Origin: Rhodanobacter sp. AS-Z3
Lineage (GTDB): Bacteria; Pseudomonadota; Gammaproteobacteria; Xanthomonadales; Rhodanobacteraceae
NCBI RefSeq assembly: GCF_029224025.1
Contig: NZ_CP119392.1
Coordinates: 1,263,001-1,327,000, forward strand
Direction: 5' to 3'
DNA length: 64,000 bases
The position numbers and the translations under genes were made by a program. Positions 26,924-34,781 of the stretch are shown in pieces; position 1 is the stretch's first letter, and every line of letters begins with the position of its first letter. The notes under the pieces are model-generated. The model was not told where the DNA came from. It made no database searches and was given only the letters and a program-made list of their open reading frames with translations.

Positions 26924-29338
26924 ATGATCGTGCGTGAATTCCGTAGTGCGTGGCGACGCCTGCTGGCCCGGCCGGGTTACACCGGCTTGTCGATCGGCAT
27001 GTTGGGTCTGGGGCTGGGCGTGCTGTTGTTCCTTTTCAGCCTGATCGACACCCTGGTGTTGCAACCGCTGCCGTTTCCACAGGCTGACCGCCTGCTGGCC
27101 ATCGGCGAGGTGCATGACAACGGCAGTGGCATCGGCGATGTCGACAGCAGCCAGTACCTCGATCTGCATGCCCGTTTGCAGGGACTGAATGAGGATGGCG
27201 CCTACGCGGCGGTCGGCATTGGCATGGACCACGGTCATGGCACCGGCTTTTACATCGGCACGGTATGGACGTCGTCGATGATGGATCTGCTGGGCGTCAA
27301 GCCGCTGCTGGGTCGCGGCTTTGGCGCGGCGGACGATGTGCCCGATGCCGCCCCGGTGATGCTGATCGGCGAAAGCTTGTGGCGGCACGAGTTTGATGCC
27401 GACCCTGCGGTGATCGGGCGTGCCGTGCGGGTCAATGGTGAATGGGCAACGGTCGTCGGCGTGCTGCCGGCAGCGATCGGGTTTCCGGGTGTCAGCCAGA
27501 TATGGATGCCGCTGCAACCGCGCACGGGGCAGCACGACGAGGTGTACATGGTCGGGCGGCTCAAGCCCGATGTCAGTCTGGCCCAGGCACGTTCGCAACT
27601 GGGCGCACTGGATGCCCAGCTGCGGCAGCAATCGAAGTCGTGGCAGATGCAGCAGCCACTGACGGCCAAGCCGCTGTCGGTCAGCTTTGCGCCCGAAGAC
27701 ATGCTGCGCTGGGTCTGGCTGATGTTCGCGGCCGCGTCGCTGGTGTTGTTGCTGGCGTGCGTCAACGTGGCCAACCTGCAACTGGTGCAGACCTTGAGCC
27801 GGCGTCGCGAGCTGGCCTTGCGCAGTGCACTGGGCAGCAGCCGTGCACGGTTGATGCTTGGGGTATTGACCGAAAGCCTGCTGCTGGGCGTGCTGTCCCT
27901 GGCAGTGGCGTTGCCGATCGTCTACTTCGGCAACCGCTGGATCATTTCCGCGTACATGGCCGCTGACCGGCAACCGCCCGGGTTCCAGCATTTCGGCATC
28001 AGCGGCGGGGTGCTGGTCTTCGCCATTCTCGTGGCATTTCTCACCACCGCGCTGGCCGGATTGATACCGGCCTGGCGCGCCTCCCACGCGGACATGCAGG
28101 ATGCCTTGCGCGAAGGCAGCAGGGGTTCGGGCGGTGCGTTCGCGCGTATCGCCAAGGGGCTGGTGGTCATGGAAATCGTGCTGACCGTGGTGTTGCTGGT
28201 CGGTGCCGGCACCTTCGTGCGCTCGCTGGGTCAGCTGTTGGCGGTGCCGCCGGCCGGGGCTGCCGACGCCAGCCATGTGCTGACCGCCGAAGTGGCACTA
28301 CCACCGAAGGCGTATGCCAGGGACGTCGAGCGCATTCGCTTCTTCAGCAGCTTGGCCGAGCGCTTGCGGGCAGACCCGGCGGTACTGGACGCCACGGTGG
28401 CCAATGCCGTTCCCGGCGCGCGGCTTGGCAGTCACGAGATGATCGGCGTAAAGGGTCGCTCACGTCCGTCTGGTGGCTGGACGGAGGCGCAGATGGGTAT
28501 CGTCGATGGACACTTCCTCGATACCTATGGCGTGCACCTGCTGGCCGGCCGGTTCTTCGATACACGGGATCGTGCTGACAGCCAGCAGGTCACCGTCATT
28601 GATCGCAAAACCGCCATTGCACTGTGGCCCGGTCAGGATGCGGTGGGTCAGTCGCTGGTGCTCTATCCGGAGCAGCCATGGTCGGTCACGGTCACTGTGG
28701 TCGGTGTGATCGAGCCATTGCAGCTCGATACCGAGATGGAGCGCTCGGTGCCGGGATTTCTGGTGCCGCTGCAGCAGTCGCAAGGCATGTCGCCGTTGGC
28801 GGCGGTTGGACTGGCGGTGCGCACGCGCGCGGATGCCTATGCTTACGGGCCACGCCTCACGGCGCTGGTGCGCAGCGTGGATGCGCAGGCGGCCGTGCAC
28901 TATGTCCGCAGCCAGTCGCACCTGATGGCTTCCGGGCGCATCGGTCTGCTGGTGCTGACCCAGGTGTTCAGCGCGCTGGGGCTGGTGGCGCTGATGCTTG
29001 CGGCCGCCGGACTGTATGGCGTGCTGGCCTTCTCGGTGGCGCAGCGCACGCGGGAGTTCGGCATTCGCCGGGCGATTGGTGCCGGCAGCGCGGCTATCGT
29101 GCGCGAGGTCGGACGGCAACTCCTGTGGCAGCTGGGACTGGGTTTGGGCGTCGGCCTGCTGCTGGCGTGGCCGTGGTCCGGGCTGTTGGCCGATCCTGGC
29201 TTGCACACGCAGGCGCATGACATGCGCGTGTTTGTTCCGGTGCTGCTGATGGTGGTGCTGGTCGCGGTGGTCGCATCGCTGGTGCCGGTGGCGCGTGCGC
29301 TGCGGGTCGCCCCAGCCGTCGCCTTGCGCTGCGAGTAG
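26924..29338 (+). CDS. Large ABC permease with duplicated FtsX unit, second copy
   Basis: 804 aa, same duplicated layout as the preceding gene ('LSRRRELALRSALGSSRARL' in the first half, 'RTREFGIRRAIGAGS' in the second). Start: the ATG at 26924 has GGAG seven bases upstream; another ATG at 26918 overlaps the previous stop but leaves no room for a ribosome binding site. The TAG stop (29336-29338) is part of a degenerate REP unit (GTAG at 29335), see the repeat entry. Together with the preceding permease and the ATPase it forms the inner-membrane exporter. Confidence 0.9.
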   Translation: MIVREFRSAWRRLLARPGYTGLSIGMLGLGLGVLLFLFSLIDTLVLQPLPFPQADRLLAIGEVHDNGSGIGDVDSSQYLDLHARLQGLNEDGAYAAVGIGMDHGHGTGFYIGTVWTSSMMDLLGVKPLLGRGFGAADDVPDAAPVMLIGESLWRHEFDADPAVIGRAVRVNGEWATVVGVLPAAIGFPGVSQIWMPLQPRTGQHDEVYMVGRLKPDVSLAQARSQLGALDAQLRQQSKSWQMQQPLTAKPLSVSFAPEDMLRWVWLMFAAASLVLLLACVNVANLQLVQTLSRRRELALRSALGSSRARLMLGVLTESLLLGVLSLAVALPIVYFGNRWIISAYMAADRQPPGFQHFGISGGVLVFAILVAFLTTALAGLIPAWRASHADMQDALREGSRGSGGAFARIAKGLVVMEIVLTVVLLVGAGTFVRSLGQLLAVPPAGAADASHVLTAEVALPPKAYARDVERIRFFSSLAERLRADPAVLDATVANAVPGARLGSHEMIGVKGRSRPSGGWTEAQMGIVDGHFLDTYGVHLLAGRFFDTRDRADSQQVTVIDRKTAIALWPGQDAVGQSLVLYPEQPWSVTVTVVGVIEPLQLDTEMERSVPGFLVPLQQSQGMSPLAAVGLAVRTRADAYAYGPRLTALVRSVDAQAAVHYVRSQSHLMASGRIGLLVLTQVFSALGLVALMLAAAGLYGVLAFSVAQRTREFGIRRAIGAGSAAIVREVGRQLLWQLGLGLGVGLLLAWPWSGLLADPGLHTQAHDMRVFVPVLLMVVLVAVVASLVPVARALRVAPAVALRCE

Positions 29339-29420
29339 GCGAGCGCTGGCGGGCCAAGCTGTTGCGAAGCTCGCATGCCGATTTCCGCGAGAAGAGCATC
29401 GCCCGCCGGCCGGCTCCTAC
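29335..29420. repeat. REP pair (family A), first copy degenerate
   Basis: A degenerate unit beginning GTAGGCGAGCGCTGGCGGGC at 29335 and an inverted, better conserved unit at 29396-29420 (GCATCGCCCGCC...GGCTCCTAC reversed). The TAG in the first GTAG is the permease stop codon. Confidence 0.75.
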
Positions 29421-29464
29421 AATGTGGCGGCTGCATCCATGACGGGACACTCCTGAGCTGTGAA

Positions 29465-29660
29465 GTGTTTCCCACGGTGCTGCTGGTTGATGATCAGGCG
29501 GCCGTGCGCGAGACATTGCGCCTGCTGCCGAGGTCCGGGGGAATCCCGGCACGGGCGTGGATGGCCCCGTTGATGCGCTGGAGACTGCGTGGAAACAGGC
29601 GTTTGTTCTTCCATCGCGCGCTGCGCGCCCAGCCGCGCGTCGCGATGCCCTGCAAATGAG
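29465..29660 (+). pseudogene. Decayed duplicate of NtrC-type regulator receiver domain
   Basis: A GTG at 29465 opens a frame reading 'PTVLLVDDQAAVRETLRLL', almost identical to residues 7-25 of the regulator encoded at 30536 ('PTVLLVDDQADVREALRLL'). After 'PRSGGIP' a one-base deletion shifts the frame; in the next frame 'DGPVDALETAWKQAF' continues the similarity to 'DGPAAAQEVVGKCDF'. No phospho-acceptor Asp, ATPase or DNA-binding part follows. This is a truncated, frameshifted copy made by local duplication; the insertion is directly upstream of the anchored protein gene. The region 29339-29697 holds otherwise only the REP pair. Confidence 0.7.
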
Positions 29661-29697
29661 TTTGCGTTGCCCTTTTTCTGACACAAGGAGTTCTGTC

Positions 29698-30438
29698 ATG
29701 CCCAAGTTTCCCAAGACCTATCTGGGCGTCTACGCCACGGTGCTTACCGGTGCGTTTGCGGTGTTGATACTGAGCGGAGCGCGCTCGCCGATGAACGCAA
29801 AATTCGACACCATCGACGTGCAGCGCATCAATGTGCGGGAACCCGATGGCACCTTGCGCATGGTGATCTCAGATCATGCAGCGTTTCCCGGGTTGATCCT
29901 GCACGGCAAGGAATATGCCCATGAGCGCACACAGGCCGGCATGCTGTTTTTCAACGACGAGGGTAGCGAGCAGGGTGGGCTGATCTTCGCTGGCAGCAAG
30001 TCGGTGGACGGCAAGGTCAGCAGCGGTCTCAGTCTCACGTTTGATCGCTACGATCAGGATCAGCAATTGCAGCTGATCGGTCTGGACCGGAACGGTCGCA
30101 CGCTGGCCGGCATGCAGGTGAACGATGTGCCGGATCGACCGATCATGCAAGACATGGACGAGCAGGCCAAACTGGACGCCATGCCTGCGAAGGAGCGCGA
30201 CGCATTGATGGCCGCGCGCGATAGCAGGCAATACTACGGTGCACCACGCTACTACGCCGGCAAATCGCTGAGCAACAACTCGGTGGTGATGCTCAACGAT
30301 GCGAACGGCAAGCCCCGACTGCAGCTGCTGGTCACGCCCGAAGGTAAAGCCGAGATCCGGTTTCTCGATGCCAAAGGCGAGTCGCAGCGCGTGTTGACGG
30401 CGGACGATCTGGCGGACGGCAAAGCCGCAAAGCGGTAA
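29698..30438 (+). CDS. Membrane-anchored protein of unknown function
   Basis: 246 aa. One N-terminal helix (about residues 8-26, uncleaved-signal-like) and a periplasmic, beta-rich domain with repeated 'D..G..R' hairpins ('REPDGTLRMVISD', 'LDRNGRTLAGMQVND', 'NDANGKPRLQLLVTPEGKAEIRFLD'). Ends Lys-rich. AAGGAG lies seven bases before the ATG. No family recognised. Placed between the exporter and the two-component genes; it may be an accessory or sensing component of the exporter, but that is inferred from position alone. Confidence 0.75.
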   Translation: MPKFPKTYLGVYATVLTGAFAVLILSGARSPMNAKFDTIDVQRINVREPDGTLRMVISDHAAFPGLILHGKEYAHERTQAGMLFFNDEGSEQGGLIFAGSKSVDGKVSSGLSLTFDRYDQDQQLQLIGLDRNGRTLAGMQVNDVPDRPIMQDMDEQAKLDAMPAKERDALMAARDSRQYYGAPRYYAGKSLSNNSVVMLNDANGKPRLQLLVTPEGKAEIRFLDAKGESQRVLTADDLADGKAAKR

Positions 30439-30535
30439 GTCGATGCGTTACATTTCCCAGGCTTCCGGCGAGCTCGTGGTGCAGCTCAAGTCGGAAGTCT
30501 GGTGAGCGGCAGTCAATCATTCTGGAGTTCAAGGC

Positions 30536-31942
30536 GTGGTCAGTCAGTCCCATCCCACCGTGTTGCTGGTCGATGATCAGGCCGATGTGCGCGAGGCGCT
30601 GCGGCTGCTGCTGAAGTCCGAAGGCATCGCCAGTATCGGCGTGGATGGCCCCGCAGCGGCACAGGAGGTTGTTGGAAAGTGCGATTTCAGCTGTGCATTG
30701 ATCGACCTTAATTACACCCGCGATACCACGTCGGGCGATGAAGGTCTGGCGCTGCTGGATCAATTGCGCCAGCACGCGCCGGAATTGCCGGTGGTGGTGA
30801 TGACGGCGTGGGGCAACGTGCCGCTGGTGGTGGATGCGCTGCGCCGCGGTGCCGGCGACTTCATCGAGAAGCCGTGGGACAACGCACGCGTGCTCAGCAT
30901 CGTGCGCAATCAGATGGCGCTGGGCGAGAGCGCGCGACGGCAGCGACGGCTGGAAGCAGAGAATGCCTTGCTGCGTGGTGGTGGCGAGATGCTCATCGCC
31001 GAGTCCGCGGCGATGCGTCGGGTGATGGATCTGGTTGCTCGCGTCGCCCCCAGTGACGCGAACGTGCTGGTGCTGGGCGAAAACGGCACCGGCAAGGGTG
31101 TGATCGCACAGGCGCTGCACGCGCAGTCGCGACGCGCCGGCAAAGCACTGGTCAAGGTCAACATGGGCGGTATCGCCGAGAACGTGTTCGAGTCGGAAAT
31201 GTTCGGTCATGTGCGCGGCGCGTATACCGATGCCAAGAGCGAGCGCATCGGCCGTTACGAGCTGGCCGATGGCGGCACCTTGTTTCTCGACGAAGTGGGC
31301 AACGTGCCGATTTCGCAGCAGCCGAAATTGTTGCGTGTACTGGAAGATGGCGAGTTTGAGCGGCTCGGTTCGTCGCGCACGCAGAGCGCCGATGTGCGAC
31401 TGGTTTCGGCGACCAATGCCGATCTCGCCGTCGAAGTCGAAGCGGGGCGCTTCCGCAAGGATCTGCTGTATCGACTCAACACGCTGGAGATCCGACTGCC
31501 GCCGCTGCGCGAGCGTGCGGCCGACATCCTGCCGTTGGCACGCCGTTTTCTGGAGCGCAGTGGCGCACGCTACGGCCGTCATGGTTTGCGTCTGGCGTCG
31601 TCGGCCGAACGCGCGTTGCTGGCCTGGCGTTGGCCGGGAAATGTTCGTGAACTCGGTCACTTGATGGAGCGCGCAGCACTGCTGGCCGAGCAGGATCTGA
31701 TCAGCGATTCGGCGCTGGCCTTCGGCCCCGGTCCGACGGGCGCCACCGCGATCGCAGCCTCAACGGAACTCGATGACATGACCATCGACCAGGCCGAGGC
31801 GCATCTGGTGCGACGTGCGCTGGAGCGCCATGACGGCAATCTGCAGCATGCCGCCGATGCGCTGGGGATTACCCGCCAGACGCTGTATCGGCGGATGGAA
31901 AAACACGACTTGCGCGATCCGTCGAGTGCCGATGACATCTGA
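30536..31942 (+). CDS. NtrC-family response regulator with atypical GAFTGA loop
   Basis: 468 aa: receiver (about 7-125) with D57 in 'ALIDLNYT'; AAA+ domain (about 150-375) with Walker A 'GENGTGKG' at 181-188, Walker B 'GGTLFLDEVGNVP' and arginine-finger region 'FRKDLLYRLNTLEIRLPPLRER'; C-terminal Fis-type helix-turn-helix ('NLQHAADALGITRQTLYRRM'). The sigma-54 contact loop reads GAYTDA (228-233) instead of GAFTGA. Start is GTG at 30536. It overlaps the kinase gene. Presumably controls the exporter operon just upstream. Confidence 0.92.
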   Translation: MVSQSHPTVLLVDDQADVREALRLLLKSEGIASIGVDGPAAAQEVVGKCDFSCALIDLNYTRDTTSGDEGLALLDQLRQHAPELPVVVMTAWGNVPLVVDALRRGAGDFIEKPWDNARVLSIVRNQMALGESARRQRRLEAENALLRGGGEMLIAESAAMRRVMDLVARVAPSDANVLVLGENGTGKGVIAQALHAQSRRAGKALVKVNMGGIAENVFESEMFGHVRGAYTDAKSERIGRYELADGGTLFLDEVGNVPISQQPKLLRVLEDGEFERLGSSRTQSADVRLVSATNADLAVEVEAGRFRKDLLYRLNTLEIRLPPLRERAADILPLARRFLERSGARYGRHGLRLASSAERALLAWRWPGNVRELGHLMERAALLAEQDLISDSALAFGPGPTGATAIAASTELDDMTIDQAEAHLVRRALERHDGNLQHAADALGITRQTLYRRMEKHDLRDPSSADDI

Positions 31943-33299
31943 GCCCGCCAGTACCCCACCCCGACGACGGTCACGCATGCCGGCGTTCGAGCGGCGAGTG
32001 CTATTCGGTGGCTGGCTGGTGGCACTGCCGGCGCTGGTGGCCTTGCTGATCGTGTTGTTCGCCGGCAAGCCACCGGTCGAGCTGTGCTGGGCCATCCTCA
32101 TTATCGTACTGTCGCTCTCCGCGCTGCTCACACGGTGGCAGCACCGGCGCGTGGTGTATCCGCTGTACACGCTGAGCGGTCTGCTCGAAGCGCTGCGCGA
32201 AGGCGACTACAGCCTGCGCGGTGTGCGCGGCGGCGTGCTGGGCGACGTGATCTACGACATCAACGCGCTGGCTGACCGGCTGCAACATGAGCGCCTGCAA
32301 TCAGAGGATTCCGCGCGCCTGCTCGGCAAGACCCTGTCGGCACTGGACAGCGCGGTGTTCGTGTTCGACAGCGACGCTCGCCTGCGCCTGCTCAATCCGG
32401 CCGCGCAGCGCCTGCTGACCGGGGAACGCCATGCGCTGATCGGTCAGCGAGCGGACGAACTGGGGCTGGATGTGCTGCTGGCTGCGCCGTCAGGGCAAGT
32501 CATTCGACAGGTGTTTCCAGGCCGCAGCGGACGCTTCGAGATTCGCCACGCGCCGCTGCGCAACGAAGGCCGCAACGGCCAGTTGCTGGTCATCAACGAT
32601 GTCGGCCGCGCGCTACGTGAAGAAGAACGCCAGGCTTGGCAGCGTCTGCTGCGCGTGCTTGGCCACGAGGTCAACAATTCGCTGGCATCGATCCACTCCC
32701 TGGCGGGCACGCTGGCGACGCTGGTGGTGCGTGAACCGTTGCCGGAGGACTGGCAAGAGGATGCACGTGGCGGTTTGCAGGTGATCAGCCATCGTGCCGA
32801 AGCGTTGGCGCGCTTTCTCACCGGTTACAGCAAGCTTGCCGCGCTGCCGCCGCCGCAGAAACGACTGATTGATCTGGCCGAACGCATTGGTGCGGTGGCG
32901 CGGCTGGAACAGCGCCTTGCGGTGCAGGTCGAGCACGGGCCGGCGTTGCCGGTACAGGCTGATCCGGACCAGATCGAACAGGCCCTGATCAACTTGCTGC
33001 GTAATGCGGTGGAGGCCAGCTTGCCGGTGGGTGGCCAGGTGCTCGTGCGCTGGCGCGTCGAAGGTGAGCGCGCCGTGGTGGAAATTCTCGACGACGGCCA
33101 CGGTCTGCCCGGCAGCGACAACCTGTTCGTACCGTTCTTCACCACCAAGCCCGGTGGTTCGGGCATCGGTCTGGCACTGGTGCGGCAGATCGCCGAGGCG
33201 CACGAAGGCGGGGTCAGTCTGAGTCCGCGCGAGGATGGCCTCGGCGTGGTGGCTCAATTTTGGTTACCGCGCGAGTCCGCTGCCGCGTTGGCGTCGTAG
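31932..33299 (+). CDS. NtrY/NtrB-like sensor histidine kinase
   Basis: 455 aa. Two close helices (about 23-43 and 50-67) with almost no periplasmic loop, a HAMP-like linker, a PAS-type domain (about 130-225), HisKA with H245 in 'LGHEVNNSLASI', and an ATPase domain with 'LINLLRNAVEAS' and 'GGSGIGLALVRQI'. ATG at 31932 overlaps the regulator gene by 11 bases; a later ATG at 31977 is possible. With so short a periplasmic part it probably senses the membrane or the transporter itself. Its TAG stop is provided by a REP unit. Confidence 0.9.
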   Translation: MTSEPASTPPRRRSRMPAFERRVLFGGWLVALPALVALLIVLFAGKPPVELCWAILIIVLSLSALLTRWQHRRVVYPLYTLSGLLEALREGDYSLRGVRGGVLGDVIYDINALADRLQHERLQSEDSARLLGKTLSALDSAVFVFDSDARLRLLNPAAQRLLTGERHALIGQRADELGLDVLLAAPSGQVIRQVFPGRSGRFEIRHAPLRNEGRNGQLLVINDVGRALREEERQAWQRLLRVLGHEVNNSLASIHSLAGTLATLVVREPLPEDWQEDARGGLQVISHRAEALARFLTGYSKLAALPPPQKRLIDLAERIGAVARLEQRLAVQVEHGPALPVQADPDQIEQALINLLRNAVEASLPVGGQVLVRWRVEGERAVVEILDDGHGLPGSDNLFVPFFTTKPGGSGIGLALVRQIAEAHEGGVSLSPREDGLGVVAQFWLPRESAAALAS

Positions 33300-33359
33300 G
33301 AGCCCGCTGGCGGGCGTTGCTGTTGTCTTGAAGAGCATCGCCCGCCAGCGGGCTCCTAC
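33296..33359. repeat. REP pair (family A) that supplies the stop codons of both flanking genes
   Basis: Copies at 33296-33320 and 33335-33359 (reversed), 14 bases apart, starting GTAGGAGCCCGC on each outer side. The TAG at 33297-33299 is the kinase stop; on the minus strand the TAG at 33356-33358 is the stop of the GIY-YIG gene. The two convergent genes thus end exactly at the outer edges of the pair. Confidence 0.93.
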
Positions 33360-33637
33360 GCGGTAGTAGCCAAGTGCAGGGCGGCGACGCGTTCGGCACG
33401 TGGCAATTTCTTCCAGGCGATTTCCAGCCGCAGTGCATCGCCGTGGCTTTCGACCCAGACCCAGCCGAGCAATTGCTTCGGTGGGTTGGAGCGGGTGAAG
33501 CGCGCGCCTTTGCCGGCGAGATGCTTTGCATAGCGCTGCTCGGGATTACGGGCGATGCCGGTGTAAACGCGGCCGTCGGTGCATTCAAGCAGGTAGACGG
33601 CCCAGCCCTTGTCGCTGGGCGCGTCCGGGTCGCTCAT
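33356..33637 (-). CDS. GIY-YIG nuclease-like protein, YhbQ type
   Basis: 93 aa, a stand-alone GIY-YIG domain: 'WAVYLLECTDGRVYTGIARN' holds the two motifs (Y-L at the first, Y-T-G at the second), with R and H in 'RYAKHLAGKGARFTRSNPPKQLLGW' and E in 'LRLEIAWKKLP'. Similar small proteins (YhbQ, UPF0213) have weak nuclease activity. ATG at 33637 is four bases downstream of the GST stop, so the two are coupled. Stop lies in the REP unit. Confidence 0.88.
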   Translation of the reverse strand: MSDPDAPSDKGWAVYLLECTDGRVYTGIARNPEQRYAKHLAGKGARFTRSNPPKQLLGWVWVESHGDALRLEIAWKKLPRAERVAALHLATTA

Positions 33638-33641
33638 GCGC

Positions 33642-34271
33642 TCAGGCCCACTCAACCAGTTCTTCCGCTACACAGACTTGTCGCCACGACGGACGTGCCT
33701 TCAGTCGCGTCGCCAGTGCTGCCAGCGGCGGCCACTCGGTGGCCGGACGCGGCATGTTGCGCGACCAACGCATCAGCATCAGTGCATACAGGTCAACCAC
33801 GCTGAATTGCTCGCCCAACAGGTACGGGCCGTGCTTGGCGAGATGGGCGTCGATATGCGACCAGCACTTTTCGATACCGATGCGCGCGGCTTCCTGCACG
33901 GACTCAGCAGCGTCCGGCAGGTGGTCGCCGGGGTAGAACCACTGGCGAAACAGCGGCTGCAAAGAATTCGCGAGATAGAACATCCACTGCAGGTAGTCGC
34001 CGCGCTGTGCGCTGCCAGCGGCGGGCGCCAGCGCGGCTTCGGGATGCCGCTCGGCCAGCAGCATCGTGAGTGCCGCCGCTTCCCCATGCGGCGCGCCATC
34101 GACCATCAGGGTCGGCACAACGCCGTTCGGGTTGATCGCCAGATAGGCTGCGCTGCGCTGCTGGCCGGCGGCAATGTCGATGCGCTCCAGCGTGTGCGGG
34201 GCATCAATTTCCAGCAGGGCGAGATGGACCACCAGATTGGCCGAGCCGGGTGCGAAATAGAGCGTATACAT
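33642..34271 (-). CDS. Glutathione S-transferase family protein
   Basis: 209 aa. N-terminal thioredoxin-like domain ('YTLYFAPGSANLVVHLALLE', cis-Pro in 'NGVVPTLMVDG', and 'EAAALTMLLAERHPEAAL') and an all-alpha C-terminal domain ('LGEQFSVVDLYALMLMRWS', the N-capping box region of GSTs). Soluble, cytoplasmic; likely glutathione-dependent detoxification. First gene of a two-gene unit with the GIY-YIG protein. ATG at 34271. Confidence 0.9.
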   Translation of the reverse strand: MYTLYFAPGSANLVVHLALLEIDAPHTLERIDIAAGQQRSAAYLAINPNGVVPTLMVDGAPHGEAAALTMLLAERHPEAALAPAAGSAQRGDYLQWMFYLANSLQPLFRQWFYPGDHLPDAAESVQEAARIGIEKCWSHIDAHLAKHGPYLLGEQFSVVDLYALMLMRWSRNMPRPATEWPPLAALATRLKARPSWRQVCVAEELVEWA

Positions 34272-34337
34272 GGCAGATATCCACAGAAAGTGATCGACGA
34301 ATCATACGCCGCGCTGATCTGTGAATCGTCCCGGCGC

Positions 34338-34343
34338 TATAGT
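34338..34343 (+). promoter_or_regulatory. -10 element of the effector/immunity operon
   Basis: TATAGT, 45 bases before the ATG at 34389, in the divergent gap after the GST start. No good -35 at the right distance, so strength is uncertain. Confidence 0.4.
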
Positions 34344-34388
34344 CGGGTTTGGCGCCTTCGAACATCCATCATCTACAGGGACCCGCAG

Positions 34389-34772
34389 ATGGCAGACTAC
34401 GATGTTGACGCGGCGGTAACGTACCTGGATGCCCATGCCCATGGGCAATCCACCGGTTTCTGCGCACAGGCGGTGCGGCGGGCACTGCTGGCTGGCGGTA
34501 TTGACGTGACACCTCACCCGGGCATCGCCAAGGCGTATGGCCCCTATCTGCTGGCGCACGGCTTCGTCCCGACGGCGACCGACGGCAGCGCCGGATATGC
34601 GGCGGTGAAAGGCGATGTAGTGGTCATTCAGAGCTATACCGGTGGCAGCCAGGCCGGACACATTGCGATGTTCGATGGCCTGCAGTGGGTTTCGGATTTC
34701 AAGCAGCGGGATATCTGGGCTGGCCCCGGCTATCGCACACACAAACCGAGCTATGCGATCTATCGGCATTGA
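34389..34772 (+). CDS. Putative peptidoglycan amidase effector, CHAP/NlpC-like (Tae-type)
   Basis: 127 aa, no signal peptide and no membrane helix. Cys25 in 'TGFCAQAVRRALLAGG', His91 in 'QAGHIAMFDG' and an acidic residue (D103 in 'WVSDFKQRD') form a Cys-His-Asp arrangement of papain-like amidases. The spacing and the 'GDVVVIQSYTGG...GHIAMFDGLQWVSDFKQRD' stretch recall small type VI secretion amidase effectors and lysin-like CHAP proteins. The next gene starts nine bases on and encodes an exported protein, as in effector-immunity pairs. No T6SS gene is in the window. The family call is by motif; activity is inferred. Confidence 0.65.
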   Translation: MADYDVDAAVTYLDAHAHGQSTGFCAQAVRRALLAGGIDVTPHPGIAKAYGPYLLAHGFVPTATDGSAGYAAVKGDVVVIQSYTGGSQAGHIAMFDGLQWVSDFKQRDIWAGPGYRTHKPSYAIYRH

Positions 34773-34781
34773 GGAGCTTTC

